Shown: positions 1 to 8,840, numbered from the stretch's first letter. The stretch: 64,000 bases of DNA from Thermoleophilia bacterium (GCA_041393415.1 JAWKKE010000004.1:1-64000), one strand, 5' to 3'. A program made the numbers and translations. The notes: generated by a model not told the origin, from the sequence alone.

Positions 1-113
1 ACGAGATCGCGCGCCACCGCGAGCGCCGGGCGCGCGAAGAAGGCAACCAAGACATCCGCGGGCGGCGACGCCTCGGTGGACGCCGCCGCTCGCGGATCAG
101 GGTTGCGTGACAT
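1..113 (-). CDS. DNA-3-methyladenine glycosylase, N-terminal fragment (cut by window edge)
   Basis: Only the first 37 codons are inside the window. The frame opens with ATG at 113, inside the last codons of argH (17-nt overlap), and reads into VLVAFFARPALAVARDL. This resembles the start of the AAG/Mpg family (FFxRxAxxVARDLLG), which excises alkylated purines in base-excision repair. A segment rich in Ala and Pro precedes it. No Shine-Dalgarno sequence is visible, so translation may be coupled to argH. The family call rests on about 17 residues and could be wrong; the bases before position 1 would settle it. Confidence 0.55.
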   Translation of the reverse strand, partial: MSRNPDPRAAASTEASPPADVLVAFFARPALAVARDL

Positions 114-1479
114 CAAGAACAGAACGCGCCCGCGCAAGCTGCTCACGCACGCGCGCGGGCGCGGACCCGCCGCGAGAGCGCTTTCGCGATAGCTGCGCGG
201 CGGCGTCATGCAGATCGAAGTAACTCTCCTCGAAGGCAGGCGAAAGCCGCCGCAGATCCTCGAGCGGCACCTGCGCCGGCGGCACGTCCGTCTCCAGACA
301 GCGCCGCACCAGAGTGCCGGTAAGGTGGTGCGCCTCGCGAAACGGCACACCGCGCTCGACGAGGTAGTCGGCGATGTCGGTCGCGACCAGATAGGCGTCG
401 CAGGCGGCGGCCATGCGTGCCTCGTCGAAGGTCGCTCCATCGATGAGGCCTTGCACGACGGGCAGCAGCACGTCGAGGCAGTCGACGGCGTCGAACAGGT
501 AGCGTTTGTCCTCGCGCAGGTCGGTGTTGTAGGCGAGCGGCAGGCCATGAAGGACACCGAGAAGACCCGCCAGGTCGGCGGCCACACGCGGAGCCGCCGC
601 CCGCATGAGCTCGGCGGCGTCCGGGTTCTTCTTTTGCGGCATGATGCTCGAGCCGCCGCTGAAAGCGTCGGGCAGGCGAACAAAACCGAACTCGGACGTG
701 GCCCAGAGCACCAGTTCGCCGCCCAGCCGACTGAGGTGAGAGCCAAGTTGCGCCGCCGCAGCAAGATAATCGACAGCGAAGTCGCGCGAGGCCACGGCAT
801 CCAAGGAGTTCTCCGCGAGCCGGGCGAAGCCGAGCTCGGCAGCTTCCAGCTCACGATCGACGTCGAAGTCGAGACCAACCGCGGCGCCCACCCCCAACGG
901 CAGCTCAAGACACGCCTCACGGACGGCGGCCAACCGTGCGCGATCACGCGCCAGCATCCACACGTAGGCAAGCAGATGCTGCGCCAGCGAGGTGACCTGT
1001 GCCCGCTGCAGATGCGTATAGGCAGGCATCACCGTCTCAAGATGTTCGGCGGCGCGATCGAGGAGCGCCTTCTGCAGCGCGGCGAGAGTAGCGTCCTGAC
1101 GTTCGACGACACGCCGCAGATGGAGACGCACGTCGGTGACAACCTGGTCGTTGCGACTGCGCGCCGTGTGCAGGCGCGCGCCGGCATCGCCGATGAGCTC
1201 GGTCAGCCGTCGCTCAACCGCCATGTGCACGTCTTCGTCGCTGTCCTTGGGGACGAAGAGGCCGGCCTCGATCTCGCGCCCCACGGTCGCGAGGCCGGCC
1301 TCGATCCGCTCCACGTCCCCGGCGCTGAGCACGCCCGCCCCGCGCAGCGCGCGGGCGTGCGCGCACGACCCCTCAATGTCCTCCGGCCACAGCCGCCAGT
1401 CGAGCGCCAGCGAGCTGTTGAGAGCGACAAACGCCGGCGCACGCTCGCCGGCAAAACGTCCCGAGCGTGCCACGGTCAT
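97..1479 (-). CDS. argH: Argininosuccinate lyase
   Basis: Cytoplasmic enzyme splitting argininosuccinate into arginine and fumarate, the last step of arginine synthesis. The 460-residue length is normal for the family. The fumarate-lyase signature GGSSIMPQKKNPD lies near residue 280, and the N-terminal HxARSRNDQ region (LHTARSRNDQV) near residue 105 carries substrate-binding residues. The ATG at 1479 follows a purine-rich GGGGGA. It is the distal arg gene of the run, 54 bases after argG, and its 3' end overlaps the start of the next minus-strand frame. Confidence 0.97.
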   Translation of the reverse strand: MTVARSGRFAGERAPAFVALNSSLALDWRLWPEDIEGSCAHARALRGAGVLSAGDVERIEAGLATVGREIEAGLFVPKDSDEDVHMAVERRLTELIGDAGARLHTARSRNDQVVTDVRLHLRRVVERQDATLAALQKALLDRAAEHLETVMPAYTHLQRAQVTSLAQHLLAYVWMLARDRARLAAVREACLELPLGVGAAVGLDFDVDRELEAAELGFARLAENSLDAVASRDFAVDYLAAAAQLGSHLSRLGGELVLWATSEFGFVRLPDAFSGGSSIMPQKKNPDAAELMRAAAPRVAADLAGLLGVLHGLPLAYNTDLREDKRYLFDAVDCLDVLLPVVQGLIDGATFDEARMAAACDAYLVATDIADYLVERGVPFREAHHLTGTLVRRCLETDVPPAQVPLEDLRRLSPAFEESYFDLHDAAAQLSRKRSRGGSAPARVREQLARARSVLDVTQP

Positions 1480-1533
1480 GCGCGTCCCCCTAGTCCAGGC
1501 ATAAACTAAACCTCAAGTTGAGCTTTAGCTCAC

Positions 1534-2772
1534 TCAGGATTCGTCCTGCAGTTCCTGCATCAGGCCGTGTTCCTTGCCGACCCGCGCCCACATCTCGATC
1601 GGCAGACCCCAGAGCTCGATGAAGCCGGCGGAGGCGGTGTGCGAGAACTCGTCTTCGGTGGTGTACGTCGCCAGCTTGTAGCTGTAGAGGGCGTAATCCG
1701 ACCGGCGGCCGTTGGCCACGCAGTTGCCCTTGAAGAGCTCGAGGCGGATGTCGCCGGTGACCCGCTCCTGACTCTGGAAGAGAAACGCCTTGCAGGCTTC
1801 GGTGAGCGGGTCGAACCATTGTCCCTCGTAAATCATGTCGGAGAGCTTGGCCTCGATGGTGCGCTTGAAGTGCAGAAGGTCGCGCGTGAGTACGAGGTCC
1901 TCGAGCTCACGATGGGCGCGAATGAGCGCCATGGCGGCCGGCACTTCGTAGACTTCACGGCTCTTGATGCCGATGAGGCGATTCTCGAGCATGTCAACAC
2001 GACCGAATCCGTGCGCGCCGGCGATGACGTCGATCTTCTCGATGAGCTCGACGAGGCCCATGGCGACGCCGTCGAGCGCCACCGGACGTCCCTTCTCGAA
2101 ACTGACGATCAGCGATTGCGGCTCGTCTGGCGCGTCCTTCGGGTCGGCTGTGAACTGGAAGGCGTCGGCGGGAGGCGCAATCCACGGATTCTCGAGGACC
2201 CCGCACTCGTTGCTGCGACCCCACAGGTTCTCGTCGATCGAGTAGGGACTCTTCTTGGTGAGCGCGACGGGGATGTTGTGCGCCGCAACGTAGTCGAGAA
2301 GCTCCTCGCGGCTTGGCCAGTCGCTCTCGCGCGCCGGAGCGATGATCTTCAGGCTCGGATCCTGACTGCGCACACCGATGTCGATGCGCACTTGGTCGTT
2401 GCCTTTGCCGGTACAGCCGTGAGCGACGGCACTGGCGCCGAACTTGTGCGCCGTCTCGACGAGCTTCTTGGCGATGAGCGGGCGGCCAACTGCCGTCGAG
2501 AGCGGGTACTTGCCTTCGTAGAGAGCGTTGGCCATGAGGGCCGGCAGGCAGTAGTGCTCGGCGAATTCCTCCTTCGCGTCGATCGCCACCGCATCGATGG
2601 CACCGGCGGCACGCGCGCGCTCCATGATCGCCGGGATGTCGCGCACACGGCCGAGGTCGACGAGACAGGCGACGACGTCGTAGCCGTACTTCTCCTTGAG
2701 CCAAGGAATGAGCGCGGACGTATCCAGACCACCGGAGTAGGCGAGAACGACGATGTCATTAGTACTAGTCAC
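1534..2772 (-). CDS. argG: Argininosuccinate synthase
   Basis: ATP-dependent condensation of citrulline and aspartate to argininosuccinate. The protein has 412 residues. The N-terminal PP-loop (VLAYSGGLDTS, near residue 10) binds ATP, and GCTGKGNDQVR near residue 118 is the conserved citrulline/aspartate-site loop. The chosen start is GTG at 2772, preceded by AAGGAG at a normal distance. It lies between argR (57 bases upstream in transcription) and argH, as in many actinobacterial arginine operons. Confidence 0.97.
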   Translation of the reverse strand: MTSTNDIVVLAYSGGLDTSALIPWLKEKYGYDVVACLVDLGRVRDIPAIMERARAAGAIDAVAIDAKEEFAEHYCLPALMANALYEGKYPLSTAVGRPLIAKKLVETAHKFGASAVAHGCTGKGNDQVRIDIGVRSQDPSLKIIAPARESDWPSREELLDYVAAHNIPVALTKKSPYSIDENLWGRSNECGVLENPWIAPPADAFQFTADPKDAPDEPQSLIVSFEKGRPVALDGVAMGLVELIEKIDVIAGAHGFGRVDMLENRLIGIKSREVYEVPAAMALIRAHRELEDLVLTRDLLHFKRTIEAKLSDMIYEGQWFDPLTEACKAFLFQSQERVTGDIRLELFKGNCVANGRRSDYALYSYKLATYTTEDEFSHTASAGFIELWGLPIEMWARVGKEHGLMQELQDES

Positions 2773-2829
2773 GTGATGGCTCCTTGCGTGAAGTGGACGG
2801 CAGCGCCCCGAGGGGCGTCGAGAACAGGA

Positions 2830-3306
2830 TCAGACACCTCGAAGGCGATCGAGGTAGTCCTTGAGCACAAGCGCTCTGCGCGTGTCGCGAGTGATGGCGA
2901 CGAACGTGTCGTCGCCGGCTATCGTGCCGAGGATCTCGGTATGGTTCAGGTTGTCGATCTGCCGCGCGACGGTGGAAGCCGTACCGATCTCGCAGCGCAC
3001 GACGACCAGCTGCTGTGCCGTCGAAGTGGAGCGTGCGAAATCGCGCATGACGTTCTGAGCAGCCTGCTCGGGGTCTTTTGGCCGTTCGCGCGACGAGAGC
3101 ACATACTTTGGCCGCCCGAGATGCGTGCGTACCTTCTGCAGATCGAGTTCGCGAATGTCGCGAGAGACGGTGGCTTGCGTAACCTCACAGCCAAGCGCAG
3201 CCAGCGCGTTGACGAGCTCACGCTGTGTGGATATGTCGCGCTGCTGGATGACGGTCTGGATGAGTCGCTGCCGTTCAGTCTTCCCCAGCGGCATCTTGGC
3301 GTTCAT
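2830..3306 (-). CDS. argR: Arginine repressor ArgR
   Basis: Arginine-responsive DNA-binding hexamer that represses arginine biosynthesis and usually controls its own operon. The 158-residue protein has an N-terminal winged helix-turn-helix (residues about 8-75, with TQATVSRDIRELDL as the recognition part). A C-terminal oligomerisation and arginine-binding domain contains ILGTIAGDDTFVAI. It sits inside the operon between argB and argG; argD and argF, which often precede argR in actinobacteria, are missing here. An ATG at 3294 is an alternative start. Confidence 0.96.
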   Translation of the reverse strand: MNAKMPLGKTERQRLIQTVIQQRDISTQRELVNALAALGCEVTQATVSRDIRELDLQKVRTHLGRPKYVLSSRERPKDPEQAAQNVMRDFARSTSTAQQLVVVRCEIGTASTVARQIDNLNHTEILGTIAGDDTFVAITRDTRRALVLKDYLDRLRGV

Positions 3307-3333
3307 TGCGTCCGTCTCCCTCTGGCGCGTGAA

Positions 3334-4209
3334 TCAGGCGGTCACTTTGGTGCCGCACCCGGCGTTGGTGAGAATCTCCAGCAAGACCGCGTGCTCGACG
3401 CGGCCGTCGATAATATGCGCGCTGCGAACACCGGCCTCGAGAGCACGACGCACGGCGGCAACCTTGGGCAACATGCCGCCGCCGATCGTGCCGTCGGCCT
3501 GCAGCGCCGTGAGATACGCGAGATCACAGGCCGAGATGGGCTTCTGGCCGTCGCCGCGATCCGCGTAGATGCCGTCGACATCGGTCAAGAAGATGATCTT
3601 CTCGGCACGCAAGGCCGCCGCGATCTCTCCCGCCACCGTATCGGCATTGACATTGTATGCGGCGGCATCCTCGTCGGCGCCGACGCTCGCGACCACAGGG
3701 ATGTTGGCCTCGGCGAGGAGATCGAGAACGCCCGTGTTGACCTGCGTCACTTCACCGACAAAGCCGAGATCGACTTCGTTCCCCTCATCGTCGCGATGCA
3801 GTTTGCGCCGCACGCGGAGAAGGCGACCGTCCTCGCCGGAGACACCAACCGCCGAGCCGCCGTGTCGGCTGATGAGGCCGACGATGTCCTTATTGACCTT
3901 GCCGACGAGGACCATCTTGGCGATCTCCATCGTCTCCTCGTCGGTCACACGGTGTCCGCCGACGAATCGCGGTTCGAGCCCGAGACGCTTCATGTGCCGG
4001 CTGATCTCGGGTCCGCCGCCGTGCACCACAACGGGTCGCATACCGATGAGCCGCAGCAGCACGATGTCTTCGGCGAACTGATCCTGCAGGCTGCGCGACG
4101 TCATCGCGGCCCCGCCGTACTTGAAGACGATGGTGGCGCCCCAGAACTTGCGGATGTAGGGCATGGCCTCGAGCAGTGTCTGAACCGTAGTCTGCTGCTT
4201 CACGGTCAT
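3334..4209 (-). CDS. argB: Acetylglutamate kinase
   Basis: Phosphorylates N-acetylglutamate, the second committed step of arginine synthesis and commonly the feedback-inhibited one. The 291-residue amino-acid-kinase-fold protein shows the phosphate-binding loop FKYGGAAM near residue 28, VVHGGGPEI near residue 61, and the C-terminal segment with GGMLPKV that lines the nucleotide site. The N-terminal helix (TVQTLLEAMPYIRKF) fits the arginine-sensitive hexameric class, which suggests feedback inhibition. ATG at 4209 follows GGAGGGC. Only 27 bases separate it from argR. Confidence 0.97.
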   Translation of the reverse strand: MTVKQQTTVQTLLEAMPYIRKFWGATIVFKYGGAAMTSRSLQDQFAEDIVLLRLIGMRPVVVHGGGPEISRHMKRLGLEPRFVGGHRVTDEETMEIAKMVLVGKVNKDIVGLISRHGGSAVGVSGEDGRLLRVRRKLHRDDEGNEVDLGFVGEVTQVNTGVLDLLAEANIPVVASVGADEDAAAYNVNADTVAGEIAAALRAEKIIFLTDVDGIYADRGDGQKPISACDLAYLTALQADGTIGGGMLPKVAAVRRALEAGVRSAHIIDGRVEHAVLLEILTNAGCGTKVTA

Positions 4210-4249
4210 GAGATCACGCCCTCCATCGCGGCGTGAGCGGCGACAGCAC

Positions 4250-5515
4250 TCACGTCGAGTACTCCGCGTTGAGACTCACGTAGTCGTGACCCAAGTCACT
4301 GAAGTACACAATCGCCTGACGCCCCCCCTCGCCGAGGGAAACACGCACGTCGATCTCGCGCTGCTCAAGCGTCGTCGCCATCCGCGCGCGCTGATCGTCG
4401 TCGAGCGTGACCGCGGCGCCGCCGGACACGATCGCCAGGCCGTCGTACGCGATCTCGACCGGCGGCAGCGCACGACCGGTCTTGCCCAACGTCTGCCCGA
4501 CCGCCTGCACGATGCGACCCCAGTTTGCGTCGCGACCGAAGAAAGCCGTCTTGACGAGCGGCGAGTTGGCGACTGCGCGCGCGACCGTCTCGGCCTCGCC
4601 GGTGTCGCGCGCTCCTGTGACCGTCAGACGTACGGTGTGCGTCGTGCCCTCGCCGTCATGCACGATCGACAGACCCAGAGAGAGCAGAGCCGCATTGAGC
4701 GTCGCGGCCAACGTCTCGAGACTCTCGGCGCCCGGGACAACGCCGGAGGCGCCGTTACAGAAGCCCAGCACCATGTCGTTCGTCGACTCCTGACCGTCGA
4801 CGGTCACGCGATTGAACGACGCTTTCACCGCCGCGTGCAACATCTTCTCCCACTCATCACCGGCGATGCCGGCATCGCAGGTGATGAAGCAGAGCATCGT
4901 GGCCATGTTGGGGCTGATCATGCCGCAGCCTTTAGCCGCGAAGCCGAAATGCACGACGCCCTCCGGCAACGTGACTTCGACGGCGCCACCCTTGGCGAAC
5001 TTGTCGGTGGTGCGGATGGCGCCGTTGAAGGCGGTGCCGGCGGCGCGACTCGTGCCATCCGCAATCAGGCCCTCGGCTGCCGCCGCGATGCCGGGCTCGA
5101 TCTTGTCCATCGGCAGAGCGACGCCGATGATGCCGGTCGAGGCCACAGCCACTTGTTCCACGGGCAGACCCAGGCGCAGCGCGGCCGACGCCCGCATGCG
5201 CGCTGCGTCCTTGCGACCGCGTTCGCCCGTGCAGGCGTTGGCGTTGCCGGAATTGACAACGACCGCGCGCAGGTGCGCGCAGTCCCCTTCCTCGCGCGTC
5301 AGCCGCACGGGAGCGGCGGCAGCAGCGTTGCTCGTGAACAGTGCCGCCGAGACACTCGGGACATCAGCACGCAGCAGGCCGAGATCCAACTTCTGCTTCT
5401 TCTTGACGCCGCTGGCAACTCCGGCGGCACTGAAACCCTGCGGCGTCGTCACACCGCCGGTGACGACTTTGGCTGCCGGCGGCCAGACGACGAACCGTGA
5501 GCTTGGCATCTTCAT
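4250..5515 (-). CDS. argJ: Bifunctional ornithine acetyltransferase / N-acetylglutamate synthase
   Basis: Recycles the acetyl group from acetylornithine to glutamate and may also make N-acetylglutamate from acetyl-CoA. The 421-residue precursor has the autocleavage motif KGCGMISPNMATML, in which the Ala-Thr bond is cut and the Thr becomes the nucleophile of the beta chain. Its start overlaps the argC stop by one base (TGATG), so the two are translationally coupled. The usual KGSGM is KGCGM here, a mild substitution. Whether it is mono- or bifunctional cannot be read from sequence alone. Confidence 0.96.
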   Translation of the reverse strand: MKMPSSRFVVWPPAAKVVTGGVTTPQGFSAAGVASGVKKKQKLDLGLLRADVPSVSAALFTSNAAAAAPVRLTREEGDCAHLRAVVVNSGNANACTGERGRKDAARMRASAALRLGLPVEQVAVASTGIIGVALPMDKIEPGIAAAAEGLIADGTSRAAGTAFNGAIRTTDKFAKGGAVEVTLPEGVVHFGFAAKGCGMISPNMATMLCFITCDAGIAGDEWEKMLHAAVKASFNRVTVDGQESTNDMVLGFCNGASGVVPGAESLETLAATLNAALLSLGLSIVHDGEGTTHTVRLTVTGARDTGEAETVARAVANSPLVKTAFFGRDANWGRIVQAVGQTLGKTGRALPPVEIAYDGLAIVSGGAAVTLDDDQRARMATTLEQREIDVRVSLGEGGRQAIVYFSDLGHDYVSLNAEYST

Positions 5516-6567
5516 CAGAGGAGTCCTTCGTATTCAGGCAGTCCGAGCATGACGTTCATGTTCTGCAACGCTTGCCCGGCCGCGCCCTTCATGAGGTTGT
5601 CGATCACGCTGACGAGGATGATGCGTCCCGCGCGCCGATCGACCGTGGCGTGGAGGCGGCACATGTTGGTGTACGCCACCTCCTTGAGTTCCGGGACGCT
5701 GTCGCACACCTCAACAAAGCGCTCGCCGGCGTAGGCCGCGCGATAGAGGGCGAGGAGTTCCTCGCCGGTTGGGACACTGCCGGCACGAACGTAGATCGTC
5801 TCCGTGATGCCGCGCTGCAGAGGAACAAGGTGCGGCACAAACGTAAGGCTCGTCGCGGCATCGAGGCCCGCTGCAATCTCCGGCTGGTGCCGATGGGCGG
5901 CGATGCCGTACGGCATGAGATCCGAGTCGACGGCGCAGAAGTGCGTGCGCGCCTTGGGCGACTTGCCGGCGCCGCTCACCCCGGACTTGGCGTCGACGAT
6001 CACATCGACGAGGCCCAGGTGACGCAGCGGTGCCAGCGCCAGCAGAGCCGCGGTTGGATAGCAGCCGGGATTGGCGACGAGACGCGCCACGGCGATCGCA
6101 TCGCGATTGAACTCCGTCAGCCCGTAAACGCCCGGCGTGAGCTCGGGATGAGGGTGAGGGCCGTACCACTCGGCGTACGTTTCAGCACTGAGCCTGTAGT
6201 CCGCACTGAGGTCGACGACGCGGGTGCCCTCATCCAGGAGGCGCTTGACCACACGCGCGGCCTCCAGGTGGGGCAAACAGACGAAGGCGAGGTCCACCCC
6301 AGTCACGTCGGCGGCGGCGCAGAATTCGAGGCTCGTGCGCACCCGCGGCAGTTGTGCGTGAACGGACTGGCCGCGTAGAGACTCGGAACTCACGTGTGTA
6401 AGGCGAACTGACGAATGACGCAGGAGCAACTCGGCAAGGAGAGCTCCCGTGTACCCGCTTCCGCCGACGATGCCGACGGACGGCACAACCACAGGCGTCT
6501 GCGGATTATCGACCGTCGTCTTTGCTGTGGTTGTCTGTGGGGTCAAGTCTGAGGAGACGTCTGGCAT
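5515..6567 (-). CDS. argC: N-acetyl-gamma-glutamyl-phosphate reductase
   Basis: NADPH-dependent reduction of acetylglutamyl phosphate to the semialdehyde. The nucleotide-binding GIVGGSGYTGALLAELL begins near residue 33, and the catalytic Cys lies in NPGCYPTAALLAL near residue 165. From the ATG at 6567 the product has 350 residues and carries about 30 extra N-terminal residues rich in Thr and Pro before the core, so a start closer to the core is possible. It is the first structural gene of the arg run, and a promoter lies about 200 bases upstream. Confidence 0.95.
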   Translation of the reverse strand: MPDVSSDLTPQTTTAKTTVDNPQTPVVVPSVGIVGGSGYTGALLAELLLRHSSVRLTHVSSESLRGQSVHAQLPRVRTSLEFCAAADVTGVDLAFVCLPHLEAARVVKRLLDEGTRVVDLSADYRLSAETYAEWYGPHPHPELTPGVYGLTEFNRDAIAVARLVANPGCYPTAALLALAPLRHLGLVDVIVDAKSGVSGAGKSPKARTHFCAVDSDLMPYGIAAHRHQPEIAAGLDAATSLTFVPHLVPLQRGITETIYVRAGSVPTGEELLALYRAAYAGERFVEVCDSVPELKEVAYTNMCRLHATVDRRAGRIILVSVIDNLMKGAAGQALQNMNVMLGLPEYEGLL

Positions 6568-6654
6568 GGGGCGCTCCGGTGCACGTCGACGTGTACGAAA
6601 GGGACCTGGGAGTGCGCCGGCGTGACGAGCGACGAAGACGGGCTCGGCGGCGCG

Positions 6655-6771
6655 TCAACGGTGCCCGGCGGCCGGCGCAGGTCGTGCACGTCGGACTCGG
6701 AGGGCGAAGCAGCCAGGAGCCTCCGGCGGGCGGGCCGGACAAGACTGTGCAGCTGCGAGGTAAGCATTCAT
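6655..6771 (-). other. Possible short leader ORF ahead of argC
   Basis: An ATG at 6771 lies just after the predicted transcription start and opens a 38-codon frame, in frame with argC but ended by TGA before it. Its second half is Arg-rich (five Arg in the last 14 residues). No Shine-Dalgarno is visible, which a leaderless transcript would not need. In GC-rich DNA Arg codons are common by chance, so a regulatory leader peptide is only a possibility. Confidence 0.25.
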
Positions 6772-6779
6772 CGCCGGGG

Positions 6780-6809
6780 ACTATAACCCAAGCGGCGAGA
6801 ATGATGCAA
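6780..6809 (-). promoter_or_regulatory. Promoter of the arg operon
   Basis: On the minus strand TTGCAT (6804-6809) and TATAGT (6780-6785) are separated by 18 bases, a good match to a housekeeping sigma promoter. Predicted transcription starts near 6773, giving a leader of about 200 bases before argC. The rest of the 310-base gap (6568-6877) holds the short leader frame and a hairpin; I could not recognise a clear ARG box. Confidence 0.55.
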
Positions 6810-6842
6810 GCACTAGCCTTGTTGCGTGAACAATATGCGATA

Positions 6843-6872
6843 GTGGCGGCGCGACCGGCATGCCGCCGCCAC
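6843..6872 (-). terminator. Hairpin after the roadblock signalling operon
   Basis: GTGGCGGC (6843-6850) and GCCGCCAC (6865-6872) form an 8-bp stem with a 14-base loop just past the stop of the last gene of the signalling operon. Read on the minus strand, the stem is followed by a moderately T-rich tail. It would insulate the arg promoter, which lies immediately downstream. Confidence 0.45.
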
Positions 6873-6877
6873 ACAGA

Positions 6878-8059
6878 TCAGGAACCCAAGATCTGAGAGA
6901 GCTCTTCGACCGTAACCTCGACTTCGCTACGTTCGTCCACGCTCTGCGGGCAGAGCACCATCATGAACAACGGGTTGTCCGCCACATTGAAGCGGCGGAG
7001 CACTGCCTTGTCGGTGTAGTTGATGTCGATGGCGATGCTCTCGGCGTTGGTCTCACCGAGGAGCGTCCCAGCCTGATCGAGAGCGTAGCCCAGCACGCTC
7101 GTGAATGCCGCCAGCGCCTCGCTCGCCACGGGACTGTTGTGCACGGCGAGCGCGAAACCCATGCGGTCGGCGAGAACCGCTCCACTCATGCCGCCGCGCC
7201 GACACATGGCTTCGAGCGTCTTCTCGAGCACGTCGTCGCGGAAGCCAGGAGACGCGCCGGCCGACGGCCGTGGATCGGTGCCGGACGCCGGCCCATCTTC
7301 CGCCGCCGGCGGCGGATACTCGACAAAGTCCGAAGCCGAGGACGGAGCGGTCGCACGAGAGAACTCCTCGGCCTTCGAAGCGACCGCCGAGGCCGTCTGG
7401 GGCGCAACTCCGGCAGCAGACACGACAGTCTCCGCGGCCACTTCGGCTAGCGGTGCACCGGCGTCACTCGACGACGCCAAGGCAGACGGAGCAACGGCGC
7501 CGGCCGGCAGCACAGACGGCATGGTCGCGTGCACAGTCGGCCTCGCGGCCACATGCGGCCCTCCGAAGACTCTGGTCAAGTCGGCGACAGGCGATGACCC
7601 CGCAGAACTGGAATCACCGGCGCCGCTCGGCGCCTCGCCCGCCCGCACATCGTCATCGTGGCCTGCGACTCCAGCGGCAAGCGTTGTCGAAGCGCTCACG
7701 AAGCTCGCCACCTCTGAGAGCGCCGGAGTAACTGCCGACTGGGTGGCGGCAGGCGCGGCCGTCATGCCTGCCGCCGGTGGCGTGTCAGGCGTAGCGGCGA
7801 CCACAGGCGCGGCATCCTCCGCCGCCGGGCCCGCGACATCGTCGTAGGGCTGCACCACCGGTGCGGCGCCCGCGGAGGCCCCGATCGCAGGCATGGCTGC
7901 GCCGGCCGCGACCTCCACCGATGCGATGGACGCGGTTGCCTTTGGGAAATCCGTCTCGGTCTTCGCGACGCGCGCCTCCGTCGCATCGCCGACGCGCATG
8001 ACCTCCCCGACAAGCCGGATAGCCTCGCGAAGCTCAGAAGAGTCCAGCAACAGGCTCAT
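6878..8059 (-). CDS. Long Ala/Pro-rich protein with C-terminal roadblock/LC7 domain
   Basis: 393 residues from ATG at 8059, which has GGAGGT six bases upstream; a GTG six bases earlier is less likely. An N-terminal predicted helix (residues 1-40) is followed by about 230 residues of low-complexity Ala/Ser/Pro/Val linker. The last 120 residues have the alpha-beta pattern of a roadblock/LC7 domain, with GGMSGAVLADRMGFALAVH and the strand FMMVLCPQ. Roadblock proteins dimerise and regulate small GTPases or scaffolds. It overlaps the end of the ParA-type gene by 26 bases and ends the operon. The tether-like architecture suggests an adaptor, but its partner is unknown. Confidence 0.75.
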   Translation of the reverse strand: MSLLLDSSELREAIRLVGEVMRVGDATEARVAKTETDFPKATASIASVEVAAGAAMPAIGASAGAAPVVQPYDDVAGPAAEDAAPVVAATPDTPPAAGMTAAPAATQSAVTPALSEVASFVSASTTLAAGVAGHDDDVRAGEAPSGAGDSSSAGSSPVADLTRVFGGPHVAARPTVHATMPSVLPAGAVAPSALASSSDAGAPLAEVAAETVVSAAGVAPQTASAVASKAEEFSRATAPSSASDFVEYPPPAAEDGPASGTDPRPSAGASPGFRDDVLEKTLEAMCRRGGMSGAVLADRMGFALAVHNSPVASEALAAFTSVLGYALDQAGTLLGETNAESIAIDINYTDKAVLRRFNVADNPLFMMVLCPQSVDERSEVEVTVEELSQILGS

Positions 8060-8840
8060 CTTCACCTCCGCTCATCTTCAGAAGCTCACGTGACTTGAGC
8101 TCCATGGCCAGATCGAGGTACGGCTTAGCAGCCACGGCGCCATCGCTCAGAAGCGCGACCGGTATGGATCGCAGGCTGGCGCGCTCGAACACCTCATTCA
8201 CGGGGATCGATGTATGGAAGAAGATCTCCGCCGGGAACGCCGCGCGCAACTCCTCGTTCATCTCGTTCTGGGCGGCACTGGCGGCGTCGTACATGGTCAC
8301 CAGCACGCCCTCGAGCCTGAGATTGGGATTGCGCTGGTCCTGCACCCAGCGCAGGAGACTGAGGAACGACGGCAGCGTGGTCAGCGAGAGCAGGCGCGGC
8401 GTGACGACGAGGATTACGCTGTCGCTCGCCGCCAGCAGACCGGTCACCAGGCCGCCCACTCCCGCCGGCGCATCGACGATGACGTAGTCGAAGTCCGCGG
8501 CAAGCCCACGGACAGCCCGAGATAGGTCGCCACCGCGAGCGCTGCTCTCAAGCAGGAAGACATCTTCTGGATCGAGACGGCCGACGCCCGCCACCGAGAA
8601 ACTCGGCTCGCGCGTCTCCATCACAATCTCAGCCGCCGGGGAGTTCCCACGAATGAGATCGATGAGCCCCTTGGTCGTTCGCTTACGCACGTTGGTGGCG
8701 ATCGAGACACCGGCCTGGGGGTCGCCGTCGATCAGCAGCACGCGACTGCCAAGACGACTGAGGCTGTACCCCAAGTTCAACGCGGTCGTCGTCTTGCCGA
8801 CTCCGCCCTTCTGACTGGCGATGCAGATGATTCTTGCCAT
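8034..8840 (-). CDS. ParA/MinD-type ATPase
   Basis: 268 residues. The deviant Walker A motif KGGVGKTTTALNLG lies near residue 11, Walker B-type DYVIVDAPAG near residue 137, and the switch DGDPQAG near residue 39. Such ATPases position plasmids, septa, chemoreceptor arrays or other complexes on DNA or membranes. There is no ParB or parS next to it, and no C-terminal membrane helix of the MinD kind is obvious. Its neighbours are signalling proteins, so a role in placing a signalling complex is more likely than DNA partition. ATG at 8840 follows AAGGAGAGGG. Confidence 0.88.
   Translation of the reverse strand: MARIICIASQKGGVGKTTTALNLGYSLSRLGSRVLLIDGDPQAGVSIATNVRKRTTKGLIDLIRGNSPAAEIVMETREPSFSVAGVGRLDPEDVFLLESSARGGDLSRAVRGLAADFDYVIVDAPAGVGGLVTGLLAASDSVILVVTPRLLSLTTLPSFLSLLRWVQDQRNPNLRLEGVLVTMYDAASAAQNEMNEELRAAFPAEIFFHTSIPVNEVFERASLRSIPVALLSDGAVAAKPYLDLAMELKSRELLKMSGGEDEPVAGLF

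Noticed and set aside
1567..4236. 889-codon plus-strand open frame
   Set aside because: It runs antisense to argG, argR and argB, whose products are unmistakable. It has no recognisable domain and arises from GC-rich codon structure.
8034..8840. Chromosome or plasmid partition ParA
   Set aside because: There is no ParB gene and no parS-like repeat nearby; the context is signalling, not an origin.
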